A program made the position numbers and the translations under genes. Positions 47,696-58,894 of a stretch of 64,000 nt of DNA are shown here, piece by piece (the first letter of the stretch is position 1; each line of letters begins with the position of its first letter). Source of the DNA: Cycas panzhihuaensis (Eukaryota > Cycadophyta). The notes under the pieces were generated by a model, which was given only the letters and a program-made list of their open reading frames with translations, was not told where the DNA came from and did not search any database. The stretch lies in NCBI GenBank assembly GCA_023213395.1, contig CM041465.1, positions 226,679,741 through 226,743,740 on the forward strand. Direction: 5' to 3'.

Positions 47696-49209
47696 AATTT
47701 CTCATGTCTTATATCTTTCACATCATTACCTTATGTATCTCCCATATTGTCAAACAGTCACATACAACAAGTATTTGAAACACTTGCTTCACTATCAAAT
47801 TAATGTCTAATAAATCTCACAATAATTATACATGCCATATGTTTCTACTAAGACACACACTTCACTTGATTGCCCAAAAACCCATGCCATTATATTATTA
47901 ATTAATGAATAAGCCATACCCGAATGCAATGATCTACACCACTCAATAAAGCTTGCTTTCTTGCCACTTAGGTATCTTCAACAAAACTCAACTTTCTTTT
48001 CCCATTTGGTCAATTAAAACATACCATCAGGCATGCCTAATCTCATCCTTAAACACACCCAACAAACATCCAATCTTGTCATGTAACAAGCATCTCATCA
48101 CCTCATATCACTATTTTCCTTGCCCTCAAGTTTTCCTTATCATACCCATAAAGCTCCTTCATATAAATCACATTCTAAGAAGTAGTAAGTTGCCATATGC
48201 CACCCAACTCACTCATACAAACATGCATTATCACTTCATTACCACACTATGTCAATGTCACAATAGCTCTCTCATATGAATATATGTAAGAAAACACTCA
48301 AATTTCCATTAAGCAATTGACATCGTACATCTCAAATCGTTAATAGAGTGCCAAATACATTCATATCAATATGACTTAATGTTGTCTCACATTGCAACAG
48401 TACTTTCCCATGCATAACATACACAAGAGAGCCTTAAACAGTCACCTCATATTATAATATTACCCAACTTATGTAAATCACATACAAGATAGAACTATGT
48501 CAATGATAAATATCACTACTTTGTCACCAATTAAGAGTGAAAAACACTTATATCACCTCATTACCATTACCTCATTCATATCACCATATCAATATAAAAC
48601 CATTAAATTCTTAAAAAACTTATTTCTAAAAAAAATATAGCTCAAAAATACATAAAATATAGATGGAAATGATGGTCTCTAAAATATGATTCTAACGGTT
48701 CAGACAAAATTAAATTTTGATATCTAGATCAAAAGTTATGCCCCTTTTAATAATTTCACAATTAGGATTTCTAGGGACTATAAAAGAACCTTATAATAAA
48801 CTACTAATAACTTCTCACTCTAAACTATGATAAACCACAAACCACTTCCATTAGAAAGTAAATTTTAAAATGCATACAATAAAAAAAATATTAAGGTCAT
48901 TTGGATACCTGTAACCAAAGTTATGGCTCTTTGAAGTTGAGGTTGCAGATTTGTCCCAAAAATATGGCGACAAAAACAAAGTAGGCCAAAATTAATTCTG
49001 TTGCAATTTTCAAACCTTCACCCCAAAATCTATAGTTCAACCACTCAACTTTTACAGAATGATCCATTTTATCTCAATTTCTCCATTACTTTTTAGAAAT
49101 TTCAATGTTTATTGTCTCGAATATGCTTTTAACCCTTGATGGAACCTCTCAAATCACCACTTCAATATCAAACAAAAATACCTCTTTCAACCTGGGTGCT
49201 TTGATACTA

Positions 49210-49430
49210 TATTATAAAATAGAACCTATAATAAGATATTCACAAATAGAACAAAATACCTCCAGGATCGAATGGTACCCTTAAAGTACCTCAAATTGTA
49301 AAAATAAAACATCCTTACAACAGATATTTCATATGATATACTATGTGTGTATTTATAATATATGACATGATAGTAAGAGTGAGACCCACTTGCATGTGGG
49401 ACAAAACAAATGTGCATTAGTATTCCAACA
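49210..49430 (-). repeat. 5' LTR of gag-only element
   Basis: Plus-strand start TATTATAAAAT directly after the reverse PBS, end GTATTCCAACA next to the ATTTC duplication. It differs from the left copy at roughly one position in eight to ten by eye. Confidence 0.88.
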
Positions 49431-49499
49431 ATTTCTATATCCTTGTTGCACCAAGTGTACCATCCACACATGTTAGTGGCACATACTTCTATCATCTCT

Positions 49500-51019
49500 T
49501 TTACTTCTTCATCATCACCAGATCATCTTAATTCAAGCAGAATGTCAACTGCATATTAAAAGGTAAAGAAAATTGGGATTTATGGTACACTGGAGTTTAA
49601 AATGCTACAAAGTATGAAGGCCTTTGGAGGGCCTACTTGTAGCCTATACCCATCATACTAGTAACAATTACAACACTTGCTTCTGGTGGATCCACCCCAA
49701 CAACTTCTACAGATGTTACAGTTAAACTACAATGGGAGATAGATGATGAAAAGATTCTGTTAGTTACTAATCACTCATTGCATAACTTGATTAACAAAGA
49801 GTAACATGATACAGCTTGGAAGGTCCTTGAAGTTCTCAAGAAGGACTTTGATACCAAGTTAGATTTAGAATTCATCTTGTTTTGAAAATATACAAATTAA
49901 AAATGCAGAAGGGATGGGCTCATGAGACAATAAATCTCCTTTTACCAATAAAATAAGCAATTGATAAAGATTTTAAGACCCAATATATCACTTGAATATT
50001 CTTGATTCAATCATATTTACATGTCCCCAATTATAAAAACTTGCTTAAAAGTCTTTAATCTAATAGAACATTGAAGACACTTAACTTCAAAGCACTTGCT
50101 GAGAAGTTCATAGAATTTGACAAGACCTTTGATACAAACTTTGTTGCCTCTAACTCTCTTTCAGTTACAGCCTTTGAGGTGGAAGAATAAGTTTGCTACA
50201 CAAAAAATCAAGGTCCCTCTCATGGCAGATGAAATAACCAAGCAAGAGAAAGAGGAATAAACATGGGAAATTGTCCACAAGGTCAATCAAACTCTTATTC
50301 ATAGCCTTAACAGTCTTAAGGCCAAAGGCTACCCCAATAAAAAGTAAGATAGCCTGGCCAAACCAATACCTCTTCAAGGACTAGTAATTAAACTATTATG
50401 TGTGATTGATGTAACTGTAAAGGACACTTAGCAAAAGACTATAGAACTGTCACTTATAAGTTAGCCAAGTTCTAACCAAAATATAGAGCTCATAATGTTA
50501 AAGAAACTTATGAATAATCCTTTAGTAGTGTAGGTTTTGTACAAGAACACTTTCAAAGAATTGAGGGATCTTCAGCATCAAATGCCATTGACTAACCAAA
50601 AAGATACTTTGAAACTCGATGTGGATATATCACTTGTGAATTCCCTTCACTAATGCTGAGCCCTATTAGAATCGTAAATAGTATGGCTTCAATCGAAGGA
50701 TAGTGGATTATAGACACAGGAGCAACTCAACATATGATGTACAATCACAGTCTATATCAAACATTTGATTCAAATGTTTAAGGAGTTGTTCACATGGATA
50801 ATAAATCACAACAACCTATTGAAGGAATTGGTAACATTCACCTGAAAGTCCCAGGCTTAAAAGATTTTACATTGTTTGATGTCTTATACATACCTAATCT
50901 TAAACAAACCTACTCTCCTTATCCACACTTGTCTCTTGTGGATTTGATTTGAGTGTAATCATAAATGACCAGACTCTCCAGGTCATTCACCCTCCAAGTA
51001 ATCAAGTGGTCTTGATTGG
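49500..51019 (+). pseudogene. Host copia gag and protease, degraded
   Basis: Plus-strand gag with stops and shifts: LKGKENWDLWYTGV near 49555, WEIDDEKILLVTNHSL near 49740 and HDTAWKVLEVLKKDFDTK near 49810. The knuckle near 50403 reads CDxCNCKGHLAKDY, with a TGA inside and the last Cys changed to Tyr. The protease motif near 50701 is WIIDTGATQHMM, with the active-site Asp kept. The frame stops where the gypsy LTR begins (51020) and the same protein resumes at 58109, so the two parts were contiguous before that insertion. Confidence 0.8.
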
Positions 51020-52238
51020 TGATCTATTTTCAGATCTTTAAATACTCTTAAAATACTTTGGTTTTCATGTAAATGGTCTTTATGTAGTAGAAAATTACCT
51101 TAAAAAGGCTTAATGGTCTTCATTTAGTAGAAATATGCCTTTAAAAGGCTAAAAAAATGTAAAAAAATATATTTCTACTAGTGCAAATAGGTGCTACAAC
51201 TACTATTAAGGTGCTACGCAAGGTGCTACAACTGCTATCAAGGTGCTACGCAGGTGCTACGCAGGTGCTACGATTGCTACGTAGGTGCTATGCAGGTTCT
51301 ATGACTACTATGCAAGTGCTACTGCAACTGCGTCAACTGCTACTACAACTACAAAGAATTACTACTACAGGAATGCTACAATCAAGCGCAACTACAACAA
51401 CTACTACTACAACTGCAACAACTGCTACCTAAAAGTCAAAAAATAGAAAATAACAAAAATAGAAATGATTTTGGTAGCACAAACAAGAACTGTTTCGCAC
51501 GAAATTTAAGGAGAGAGTATACACATGTGTCCTTTACACATTTAAAGAGGAAAAACTCTAAATTAAAAGGATTTTTCCAAGATTTCACAAGCTGTTTTGG
51601 AATCCATTAGAAAACAGAAAAATGAAAAAACCTCTTACAAATGAAAATGCTTTTAAGTGAAATTTTGGAGAGGAACAAAGGGGATTTCGACAGAGATTTT
51701 TGATAGGAAAAAGAGGACGTTGCAACCCTAGATGCAGTATGGAGTAAGATTCGAGGAGAGTTTCAAGAAAATCACTTTCCAAAAAGAGAACAGCTCTAAA
51801 GACTGGAAATCTACATTAAGAGAGAAGAAGAAAGAAACGCAGCAAAATAAACCTGTTACGAGGATCATGAAGGAGCCTAGAAGATCGTAGTTGTAGCCAA
51901 GTGGAGAAGACAGCAGTAGCAGTAGTCCCAGAAAAAGACGCTAACCAGTTTTTCTTCACTAAAAAGGGGTTTTTAGTAATAAATGACCAAAAATATTTTG
52001 CAGACTTCAAAGACAGAGGTTCTAGAGAACGAGTAGTAGCACAAGGAGTGCCCAGCTCTCAATTTCTCTCTCCCAAAATGCTATAGAAGTCCCTTGCATG
52101 CTCAATAGAGCACAAACAAGAGGAGTTTTTGTAAGAAAATTCTAAATATTTTTAAGTCTATGTAATAATAATGTAAATTGTTCTAGATTTGATTTCAATT
52201 GGTTAAAGTCTTTACTTTCCCATTCAAGATTCAGATCA
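51020..52238 (+). repeat. Left LTR of gypsy element
   Basis: TG...CA LTR holding a tandem array of CTAC-type words at 51186-51430 and a long conserved 3' part. A leader of about 200 bp follows to gag. Confidence 0.9.
51186..51430. repeat. GGTGCTAC / CTACAACTG tandem array in left gypsy LTR
   Basis: Repeated GGTGCTACG(C/T)A and GCTACAACT words in irregular order, grading into (CTACAA)n. The right LTR has a shorter version (57133-57305), which accounts for most of the LTR length difference. Confidence 0.8.
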
Positions 52239-52244
52239 ATATTT

Positions 52245-52256
52245 TGGTATCAGAGC
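52245..52256 (+). other. Primer-binding site of gypsy element
   Basis: TGGTATCAGAGC lies six bases after the LTR end. It is complementary to initiator tRNA-Met, the usual primer of plant chromoviruses. Confidence 0.85.
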
Positions 52257-52443
52257 TAGTTTTCTTGAAACCCTTGGGAACTTAGGGATTTTAAAGAAAA
52301 GGAAAGAAAAGAAAAGGAAAAAAAAAAAAAAAAACTCTCTTACTTTCATTGTGGAAGTTTTTATGAAAACTAGATATTAATATCTATTAATGGGTGAACC
52401 TCTAACCGAACCTCTGGAGAAAGAAAGAAGATAGCGAACGAAG

Positions 52444-53540
52444 ATGGCTGATCCGGAGCAGAAGATGGAGGAAAGATTTGTGAAAATAGAGAAAAACCTT
52501 GACAGGCTAACCCAGCTTGTAGCACAACTAGTTGCAACTTCTTCTTCAATAGCTAAAGGCGTAAAGAAGGAAGAAGATAAACCGATGAAAGAGGAAATGA
52601 ATGAAGAGCTAGTAGAAGACCAACGAGAAGATGAAGAAGATGACAATCCAGCAGTATTCACACATCCATTCAAGGTAGAGGCAAAACTTGAATTGCCCAT
52701 CTATGATGGAACATTGGATGCTGAAAAATTAGATGGTTGGTTGGACCAACTAGAAACTTATTTTTCCATTTATGGGCATAAAAACCACCAAAAAATTACT
52801 TTTGCTAGGTTAAAATTATCTAAACATGTATTAGTTTAGTGGAATGCATACCTTAAATCCCATAATGTAAATGAAATTACCTCGCAATAGTTTAAAATCC
52901 TCATAAAGAAGCAATTCTATCCTATTGGATATAAATAGTAACAGAGGATTAAATGGCAATATTACCAATAGGAAAGAGGCCAAAATGTCCAAGACTACAC
53001 AACAGAATTTCAAAAGCAAACTATTATGTTAGGCATCTCCTTACTGGGTAAAGACATGATGCTAAAATATATTGGAGGATCATCAAGATATTCAAAGAAG
53101 AACTTCAACTGTTTAAAGTTAAATCACTCGATGAAGCAAGCAAGAAGGTAATTGCCATAGAAAAGAGGAACAAGAAGGTTTATGCTGAGAGGAAAAGGTT
53201 TGCACCTCAAGAAGGTAGTAACAAACCTGCCCGAGGAATGAGGTTTCCAGGTAAAGTTGGACAACAATCCATTAGGGGTTTTGGCAAGATGAAACAAGCC
53301 AATACCACCCAAATCAAAATCACTTGTACTCATTGCAAGCGAAAGCGGTCACAAAGATAGAAGACTGTTGGTTCCTACACCCAGAGAAATGACCCAAGAA
53401 CAAAGGAAAAGGTAAAGTTAAAACTAAAGGTAAAACTTTACTTAACTCTATAGCTGATGAAAATGTTTGTGGCATTGAAGAAGCCAATGAGAAGTTAATG
53501 CTCATGGCTAATGCGGAGCCTGAAAATAACCATTAACAAG
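52444..53540 (+). pseudogene. Gypsy gag, degraded
   Basis: The ATG at 52444 opens 131 clean codons: a predicted coiled coil (MEERFVKIEKNLDRLTQLVA), an acidic Lys/Glu linker, then the retrotransposon gag domain (LPIYDGTLDAEKLDGWLDQL, YFSIYG). A TAG at 52837 replaces the Gln or Trp expected before WNAYLK, and several more stops follow. The zinc knuckle near 53326 (CTHCKRK, then SGHK and a shifted EDCW) has a frameshift between its Cys pair and its His. Gag forms the particle. Confidence 0.85.
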
Positions 53541-53579
53541 TTGATCTAGAGATTAGAGAGGAGCTCCTCATGGTAAGAA

Positions 53580-53830
53580 TCCAAGTGAAGTAAAGCATGG
53601 TTAATGCCATCTTTGATAGAGGAAGCCAAAAGAATTTAATCTCAGAAGCATTGGTAAAGAAACTGGGATTAAAAATGCATGCACATCCAAAACCATATCC
53701 TCTTAGATGGTTGCAAAAAGATTCAGAGTTGTAGGTTACTCACCAATGTAAGTTTAAATTTGCAATTTCTGAAAAGTTCATTGATGAAGTTGAATATGAA
53801 GTAGTCCCTTTGGATGTTTGTTAAGTTGTG
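53580..53830 (+). pseudogene. Gypsy aspartic protease, degraded
   Basis: Reads AIFDRGSQKNLISEALVKKL near 53608, where the family has DSGSxxNLIS; the Ser is Arg, which should abolish activity. HPKPYPLRWLQKDSEL and VPLDVC follow, with stops at several former Gln/Arg codons, then VVFGSPYLYDRD leading into RT. Confidence 0.8.
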
Positions 53831-54094
53831 TTTGGTAGCCCATATCTCTATGATAGAGATGGAGTTCATCACAGGAGGCTGAGAAAGATACGACTCATCA
53901 AGGATGGGAGATCATATATGATCAATGCATCAAAGCCACAAAAAAATATTTCTCTCATATCTTCCCAACAAGCGAAAAGATTGATTAATGCTTGTAGGAA
54001 GTTTGTGCTACTAATGATAAAGCCAAAGGTGGAAGAAAATGAGCAAGCAGAGTCCTCAATACAGGCACTGGATAGGAAGCAAGTGTAGTAGATT

Positions 54095-55040
54095 AAAGGC
54101 CTAAGGAATAGGTATAGTGATATTTTCCAAGAACCGAAAGGGTTACCCCCTAAAAGGGTAATTGAACATAAAATCCAGCTGGTTGCTGATTCACCTTTGC
54201 CAAATCTTAGTCTCTACCGAAACTCAGTTTTGGAGAATAAAGAGATTAAGAGGCAGATTCAAGAACTCTTGGAACAAGGAGTGATCAAGCCAAGTTGTTC
54301 CCCATATGGATCACCTATTGTTTTGGTGCCAAAGAAAGATGGAGGATGGAGAATGTGCATTGACTACCGGGCTTTGAACAAGATTACCATAAAGAATAGA
54401 CATCCCTTACCATAGATAGATGACTTGTTGGACTAGCTGCAGTCGATAAGATATTTTAGCAGAATGGACCTAAAATCAGGCTACCATCAGGTTCGAATCC
54501 AAGAGGAGGATACTTGGAAGATAGCCTTCAAATCAAAGCAAGGATTATTCGAATGGTTGGTGATGCTATTTGGTCTATGTAATGCACCTGCCACCTTTAT
54601 GAGGTTGATGAATGAGGTATTAAGACCCTTCATTGATGACTTTGTAATTGTTTATCTAGATGATATTCTGATTTTTAGCCATACATGGGAGGAGCACCTC
54701 CAACATGTCGAGCAAGTGCTCAAAGTTCTCCAAGAGCAGTAGTTGAAACTAAATCTAAAGAAGTGCAAGTTTGGAAAACAATCTCTCATCTTCTTAGGTT
54801 TTATGGTTGGAGGAGGAGAATTGAAGATTGACCCAGCAAAGATCAAAGTCATTCTCAATTGGCCCACACCCAAGACAACCACAGAGGTAAGAAGTCTCAT
54901 TAGTGCATGTCAATATTTAAGAAAATTTATTTTCAGATTCTCTCAAATTGCAGCACCTCTTCATGCATTGACGGGAGGACATGCAAAGTTTCATTGGGAG
55001 AATGAACAAGAAAAAGCTTTCAGACTTTTGAAGTAGAAAA
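54095..55040 (+). pseudogene. Gypsy reverse transcriptase, degraded
   Basis: Almost all RT motifs are readable: [67 protein letters not shown] and the catalytic VIYLDDILIFS (YLDD intact), then LKKCKFG and LGFMV. Stops at 54414, 54435 and 54740 break the frame, mostly where Gln is expected. Gypsy RT copies element RNA from the tRNA primer in the cytoplasm. Confidence 0.9.
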
Positions 55041-55450
55041 TCTGTGAGGCACCAGTGTTAGCTTTACCCTCACTATAGAAGCCATTTGAATTGGAGACTG
55101 ATGCTTTAGGCTATGCCATGGGAGTAGTATTAAAGCAAGAAGGAAAACTGATAGCATACCATTCAGAGACATTTAATGGAACTGTCATAAACTACCCAAC
55201 TTATGATAAGGAGCTCTATGCATTGCACCAAGCAATGAAGCATTAGAGACCATATTTGTTAGGAAAAGAAGTGGTCATCCACACTGACCACAAGCCTTTA
55301 CAATTTTTACAGACTCATCGAATTACGTGAGCTAGGCACATGAAGTAGATGTCCTATTTGTAGCAGTTTCACATCGTGGTTAAATACAAGAAAGGAATGA
55401 CAAATAAGATTGCAGACTTGCTGTCTAGACCTCCTCAATAGCAAGGTAAT
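55040..55450 (+). pseudogene. Gypsy RNase H, degraded
   Basis: Motifs: [18 protein letters not shown] (family has TDAS), [15 protein letters not shown] with the catalytic Glu, and VVIHTDHKPLQFL with the catalytic Asp, then KIADLLSRPP. Stops at 55036, 55076 and 55243 and later in the domain. Confidence 0.88.
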
Positions 55451-55599
55451 TCTAGTTTGTTGGTAGCTATGAAATTTCAACCTTTCTTCCATGATGAATA
55501 TGTTGATTTGTATTTGAAAGATGAGGCATTCAAGCCTATCTTTGAGCAGCTATAGCAAGGAAAAGCAGTTGCTAATTTCCAGCTGAAAGATAGATTTCT

Positions 55600-56945
55600 T
55601 TGCAAGCAAGACAAGCTTTACATTCTAAAGCATGCAGACCGAATGAAGTGGATAAGAGAAGCTCATACCTCTCGAGTTACAGGATACTTTGGAGTGGGAA
55701 AGACGTTGCTAAACTTGTAGTGATATATGTATTGGCCAAATATGCAGTAAGATGTAACTACAACAGTACGAGGGTGTACATTATATAGCACATCAAAGCC
55801 AGCCAATAGGAAGTTTGGATTGTATATTCTACTTCCTGTTCCATCATGACTGTGGGAAAGTATCTCCATGGATTTCTTGGGAGGACTACCACAAACCAAA
55901 AATGGTATGGATTATTTGTTTATAGTTGTTGATCGGTTCAGTAAAATAGTGATGTTGATCCCCTGTAGGAAGACATAGCTAGATTATTTTTCTAGCATGT
56001 TTGAAAGTATTTTGGACTTCCCAACTCAATCATTTCTGATCGAGACAGTAGATTTTTGAGTCATTTTTGGCAAACACTTTGGGGAATGATGGATACGAAG
56101 CTAAAGATGAGCATAACTTTTCATCCCCAAACAGATGACCAGACTGAAGTTGTCAACATGATATTGGTATAGCTGTTACGAGGATACAATGCCAAGTATC
56201 CTAAGACTTGGGATGAAAGTCTCCCATACTTGCAATTTGCATTCAATAGAGTTATCCATAGCTTAACCTAGAAATCACCATTTGAGGTATGTTTGGGATT
56301 TCTGCCTACAAGTCCTTTCGATCTAGAATTCTTTGCTCAAATTTCTGCAGGAAATGGAAAGGAGGAAGAAGGAGATGAAAAGGCACAAAGATTCTTGGAA
56401 AGAATTAGAAAAATCCATCAACAGGTTGAAGAGCAGCTTCAAAAATCTCAACAAAGATACAAACAACGACATGATGCACATAGAACCATCCATTCCTTTA
56501 AGGAAGGAGATAGAGTTTGGTTGCACCTCAGTAAGAAAAAATTACAAGGTGAAGGCAAAAAGCTAAAGCCTTTACAATAAGGTCCTTTTACAATCTTGAA
56601 GAAAATTGGGGAAAATGCTTTCCAGCTTAAACTTCCAGAATTCATGAAGATGTATTCCATAGTGAATGTTGAGAATCTGAAGATGTTCGAGCCATCCATA
56701 TTGGATGAAGATGAAGATAAAGTTCCACTCTTACCAAATCCAGAGGAGTTACAGATAAAGAAAGAGGAACCAATGTAAAATGATTGCATTCTTCAAAGGA
56801 AGCAGACCAAGACTCGAAGAGGCATAATCGAGTCTTTCAGAATTACAAAGAAAGGATAAGTACCTAGCAAAGCAAAATGGTATAATAAGGAGATAGGGAA
56901 AATCAAATTCCCTCATCTACAACTATAAAGTTTATGAGGCCATGA
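55600..56945 (+). pseudogene. Gypsy integrase and C-terminal chromodomain-like tail, degraded
   Basis: The N-terminal zinc part (KWIREAHTSRVTGYFGVGK) has lost one His. The core shows [20 protein letters not shown] and [11 protein letters not shown] with the first Asp, then [12 protein letters not shown] and [13 protein letters not shown] with the second Asp and the Glu in shifted frames. The C-terminal part is clean at 56293-56580 (KEGDRVWLHLSKKKL) and 56596-56778 (NAFQLKLPE). After the stop at 56776 a stretch near 56800-56925 (QTKTRRGIIESFRIT, then KAKWYNKE) resembles a degraded chromodomain. That last point is tentative. Confidence 0.82.
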
Positions 56946-56966
56946 ACTCCTAAAAAAGGGGAGTTC

Positions 56967-58108
56967 TGATCCATTTTCGGATCTTTAAATACTCTTAAAA
57001 TACTTTGTTTTTCATGTAAATGGTCTTTATGTAGTAGAAAATTGCCTTAAAAATACTTAATGGTCTTTATTTAGTAGAAATATGCCTTTAAAAGGCTTAA
57101 AAAATATTTAAAAATGTATTTTTACTAGTGCAAATAGGTGCTACAACTGCTATCAAGGTGCTACGACTGCTACGTAGGTGCTATGTAGGTATTATGACTG
57201 CTACGTAGGTGCTACTGCAACTACATCAACTACTCTTAATCAGTAGCTGCTATCGCAGTGCAACAACTACTACAATCAAGCATCGCAACTACAAAGAATC
57301 GCTACCTAAAAGTCAAAAAATAGAAAAATAACAAAAACGGAAATGATTTTGGCGGCATAAACAGGAACCGTTTCGCATGAGGAGAGAGTATGCACACGTG
57401 TCCTCTACATATTTAAAGAGGAAAAACTCCAAATTAAAAGGATTTTTCCAAGATTTCACAAGCCGTTTTGGAATCCGTTAGAAAACGGAAAAACAGAAAA
57501 ACCTCTTACAAATGAAAATGCTTTTAAGCAAAATTCTAGAGAGGAACAAAGAGGATTTCGATAGAGATTTTTAACAGGAAAAGGAGGATGCCACAACCCT
57601 AGATGCAGTATAGAGTAAGATTCGAGGAGAGCTTCAAGAAAATTGCTTTCCGGAAAGAGAACGGCTCCAAAGACTAGAAATCTGCGTTGAGAGAGAAGAA
57701 GACAGAAACGCAGCAGAATAAACCTATTGTGAGGATCATGAAGGAGCCCGAAAGATCATAGTTGCAGCCGAGTAGAGAAGACAGTAGTAGCAGCAGTCCT
57801 AGAAAGAGATGCTAGCCAGTTTTTCTTCACCAAAAAGGAGTTTTTGGTAATAAATGACCAAAAACATTTTGTAGACTTCGAAGACGGAGGTTCCAGAGAA
57901 CGAGTAGTAGCTCAAGGAGCACCCAGCTCTCAATTTCTCTCTCCCAAAACACTATAGCAGTCCCTTGCATGCTCAATAGAGCACAAACAAGAGGAGTTTT
58001 ATAAGAAAATTCCAAATATTTTCAAGTCTATGTAATAATAATGTAAATTATTCTGGATTTTGTTTCAATTGGTTAAAGTCTTCACTTTTCCATTCAAGAT
58101 TTAGATCA
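56967..58108 (+). repeat. Right LTR of gypsy element
   Basis: Begins TGATCCATTTTCGG directly after the polypurine tract and ends TTTAGATCA. It is collinear with the left LTR except for the shorter CTAC array and a few small gaps. Confidence 0.9.
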
Positions 58109-58890
58109 ACTGGACATCTCTCTAACAAACTCTTTCGACTAAATGACACTCCATCTTCTAAAGCCCATTGTGCCCAAAGCCCTTGTGCCGATGAAGAATT
58201 TACATTTCATTCCATCTTGACCCATCCAACGTTGTCATCAGAAGCTCTTTGGCATGCTCGAATGGGCCATGTTCACATTGATAGACTTAAAGATCTTTCT
58301 AACACTCTTCCAAATCTTCCAAAGTTCTCCTCTAAGCCCTTTAAATGTGAAGCTTGTATCATTGCCAAATCTCATCGACAACCCTTTCCCAAAAGTCAGT
58401 GGAAATCAAGCCATCCATTATAATTGGTATACTCTAATCTATATAGACTAATGCCTATTTCTTCACTAAAGGGCAAGTTATATTACATCTCTTTCATTGA
58501 TGATTTCACTAGAAAAGTATGGGTAGCTTTTCTACATAAGAAAGATTAAGCCTTCTATATATTCAGAGAATTCAAAGCCCACACTGAAAAGGAGTTAAAT
58601 TATCAACTCAAATGTCTTTGAACTGACAATGGTGGAAAATATACCTCACATGAGTTTGAAAGCTACCTTCAAGATAATGGAATCAAGCATCAAATAATAG
58701 TAGTAGGTACCCCACAGCAAAATAGAGATGCTGAGTGTATGAACATGGCAATCATGAACATGGCTTCAGCTATGTTGGTCTACAAAAATGTACATACCTA
58801 CCTATGGGCTAAAGCCATCTGGACAGTTGTTTATTATATCAATGATGTTAGGCCATCAAAGGAAGGACAATCACCTAATGAAAAGTGGTC
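58109..58890 (+). pseudogene. Host copia pre-integrase and integrase, degraded
   Basis: Resumes the host copia after the gypsy insertion. The pre-integrase segment reads LWHARMGHVHIDRL and FKCEACIIAKSHRQPFPKS (H-H-C-C zinc residues kept). Integrase shows YYISFIDDFTRKVWVAFL with the first Asp, LxTDNGGKYTS with the second, and GTPQQNRDAECMN, where the Glu is kept but the neighbouring residues have changed. The frame ends at about SPNEKWSEYD and meets an opposite-strand copia, so RT is missing. Confidence 0.85.
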
Positions 58891-58894
58891 AGAA

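Larger units (their letters stand above)
46220..49430 (-). mobile_element. Small gag-only LTR retrotransposon (TR-GAG-like)
   Basis: LTRs of 223 and 221 bp (46220-46442, 49210-49430). A reverse PBS (TGCTTTGATACTA) ends at 49209, and a polypurine tract in the minus sense (AAGGGGGAGT) lies directly inside the left LTR. The 5-bp target duplication ATTTC is perfect (46215-46219, 49431-49435). The interior has one clean 130-codon copia gag frame (47619-47227) and no protease, integrase or RT. The size and content match the non-autonomous terminal-repeat retrotransposons with a GAG domain described in plants. It would need enzymes from another copia. It lies in the leader of a plus-strand copia. 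Confidence 0.88.
51020..58108 (+). mobile_element. Complete Ty3/gypsy LTR retrotransposon (chromovirus-like)
   Basis: LTRs at 51020-52238 (1219 bp) and 56967-58108 (1142 bp), both TGATC...AGATCA. The Met-type PBS is at 52245-52256, the polypurine tract AAAAAAGGGGAGTTC is before the right LTR, and the gag-protease-RT-RNase H-integrase order is that of gypsy. Flanks ATTGG (51015-51019) and ACTGG (58109-58113) are a one-mismatch 5-bp duplication, and the host copia reading continues across the joined flanks. A degraded chromodomain-like tail and the Met PBS suggest a chromovirus, which is inference. Stops in all domains make it inactive. Confidence 0.92.

Noticed and set aside
47953-48279. A 108-codon plus-strand frame rich in His, Cys and Ser
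   Set aside because: It lies in the untranslated leader of the gag-only element on the opposite strand and resembles nothing known.
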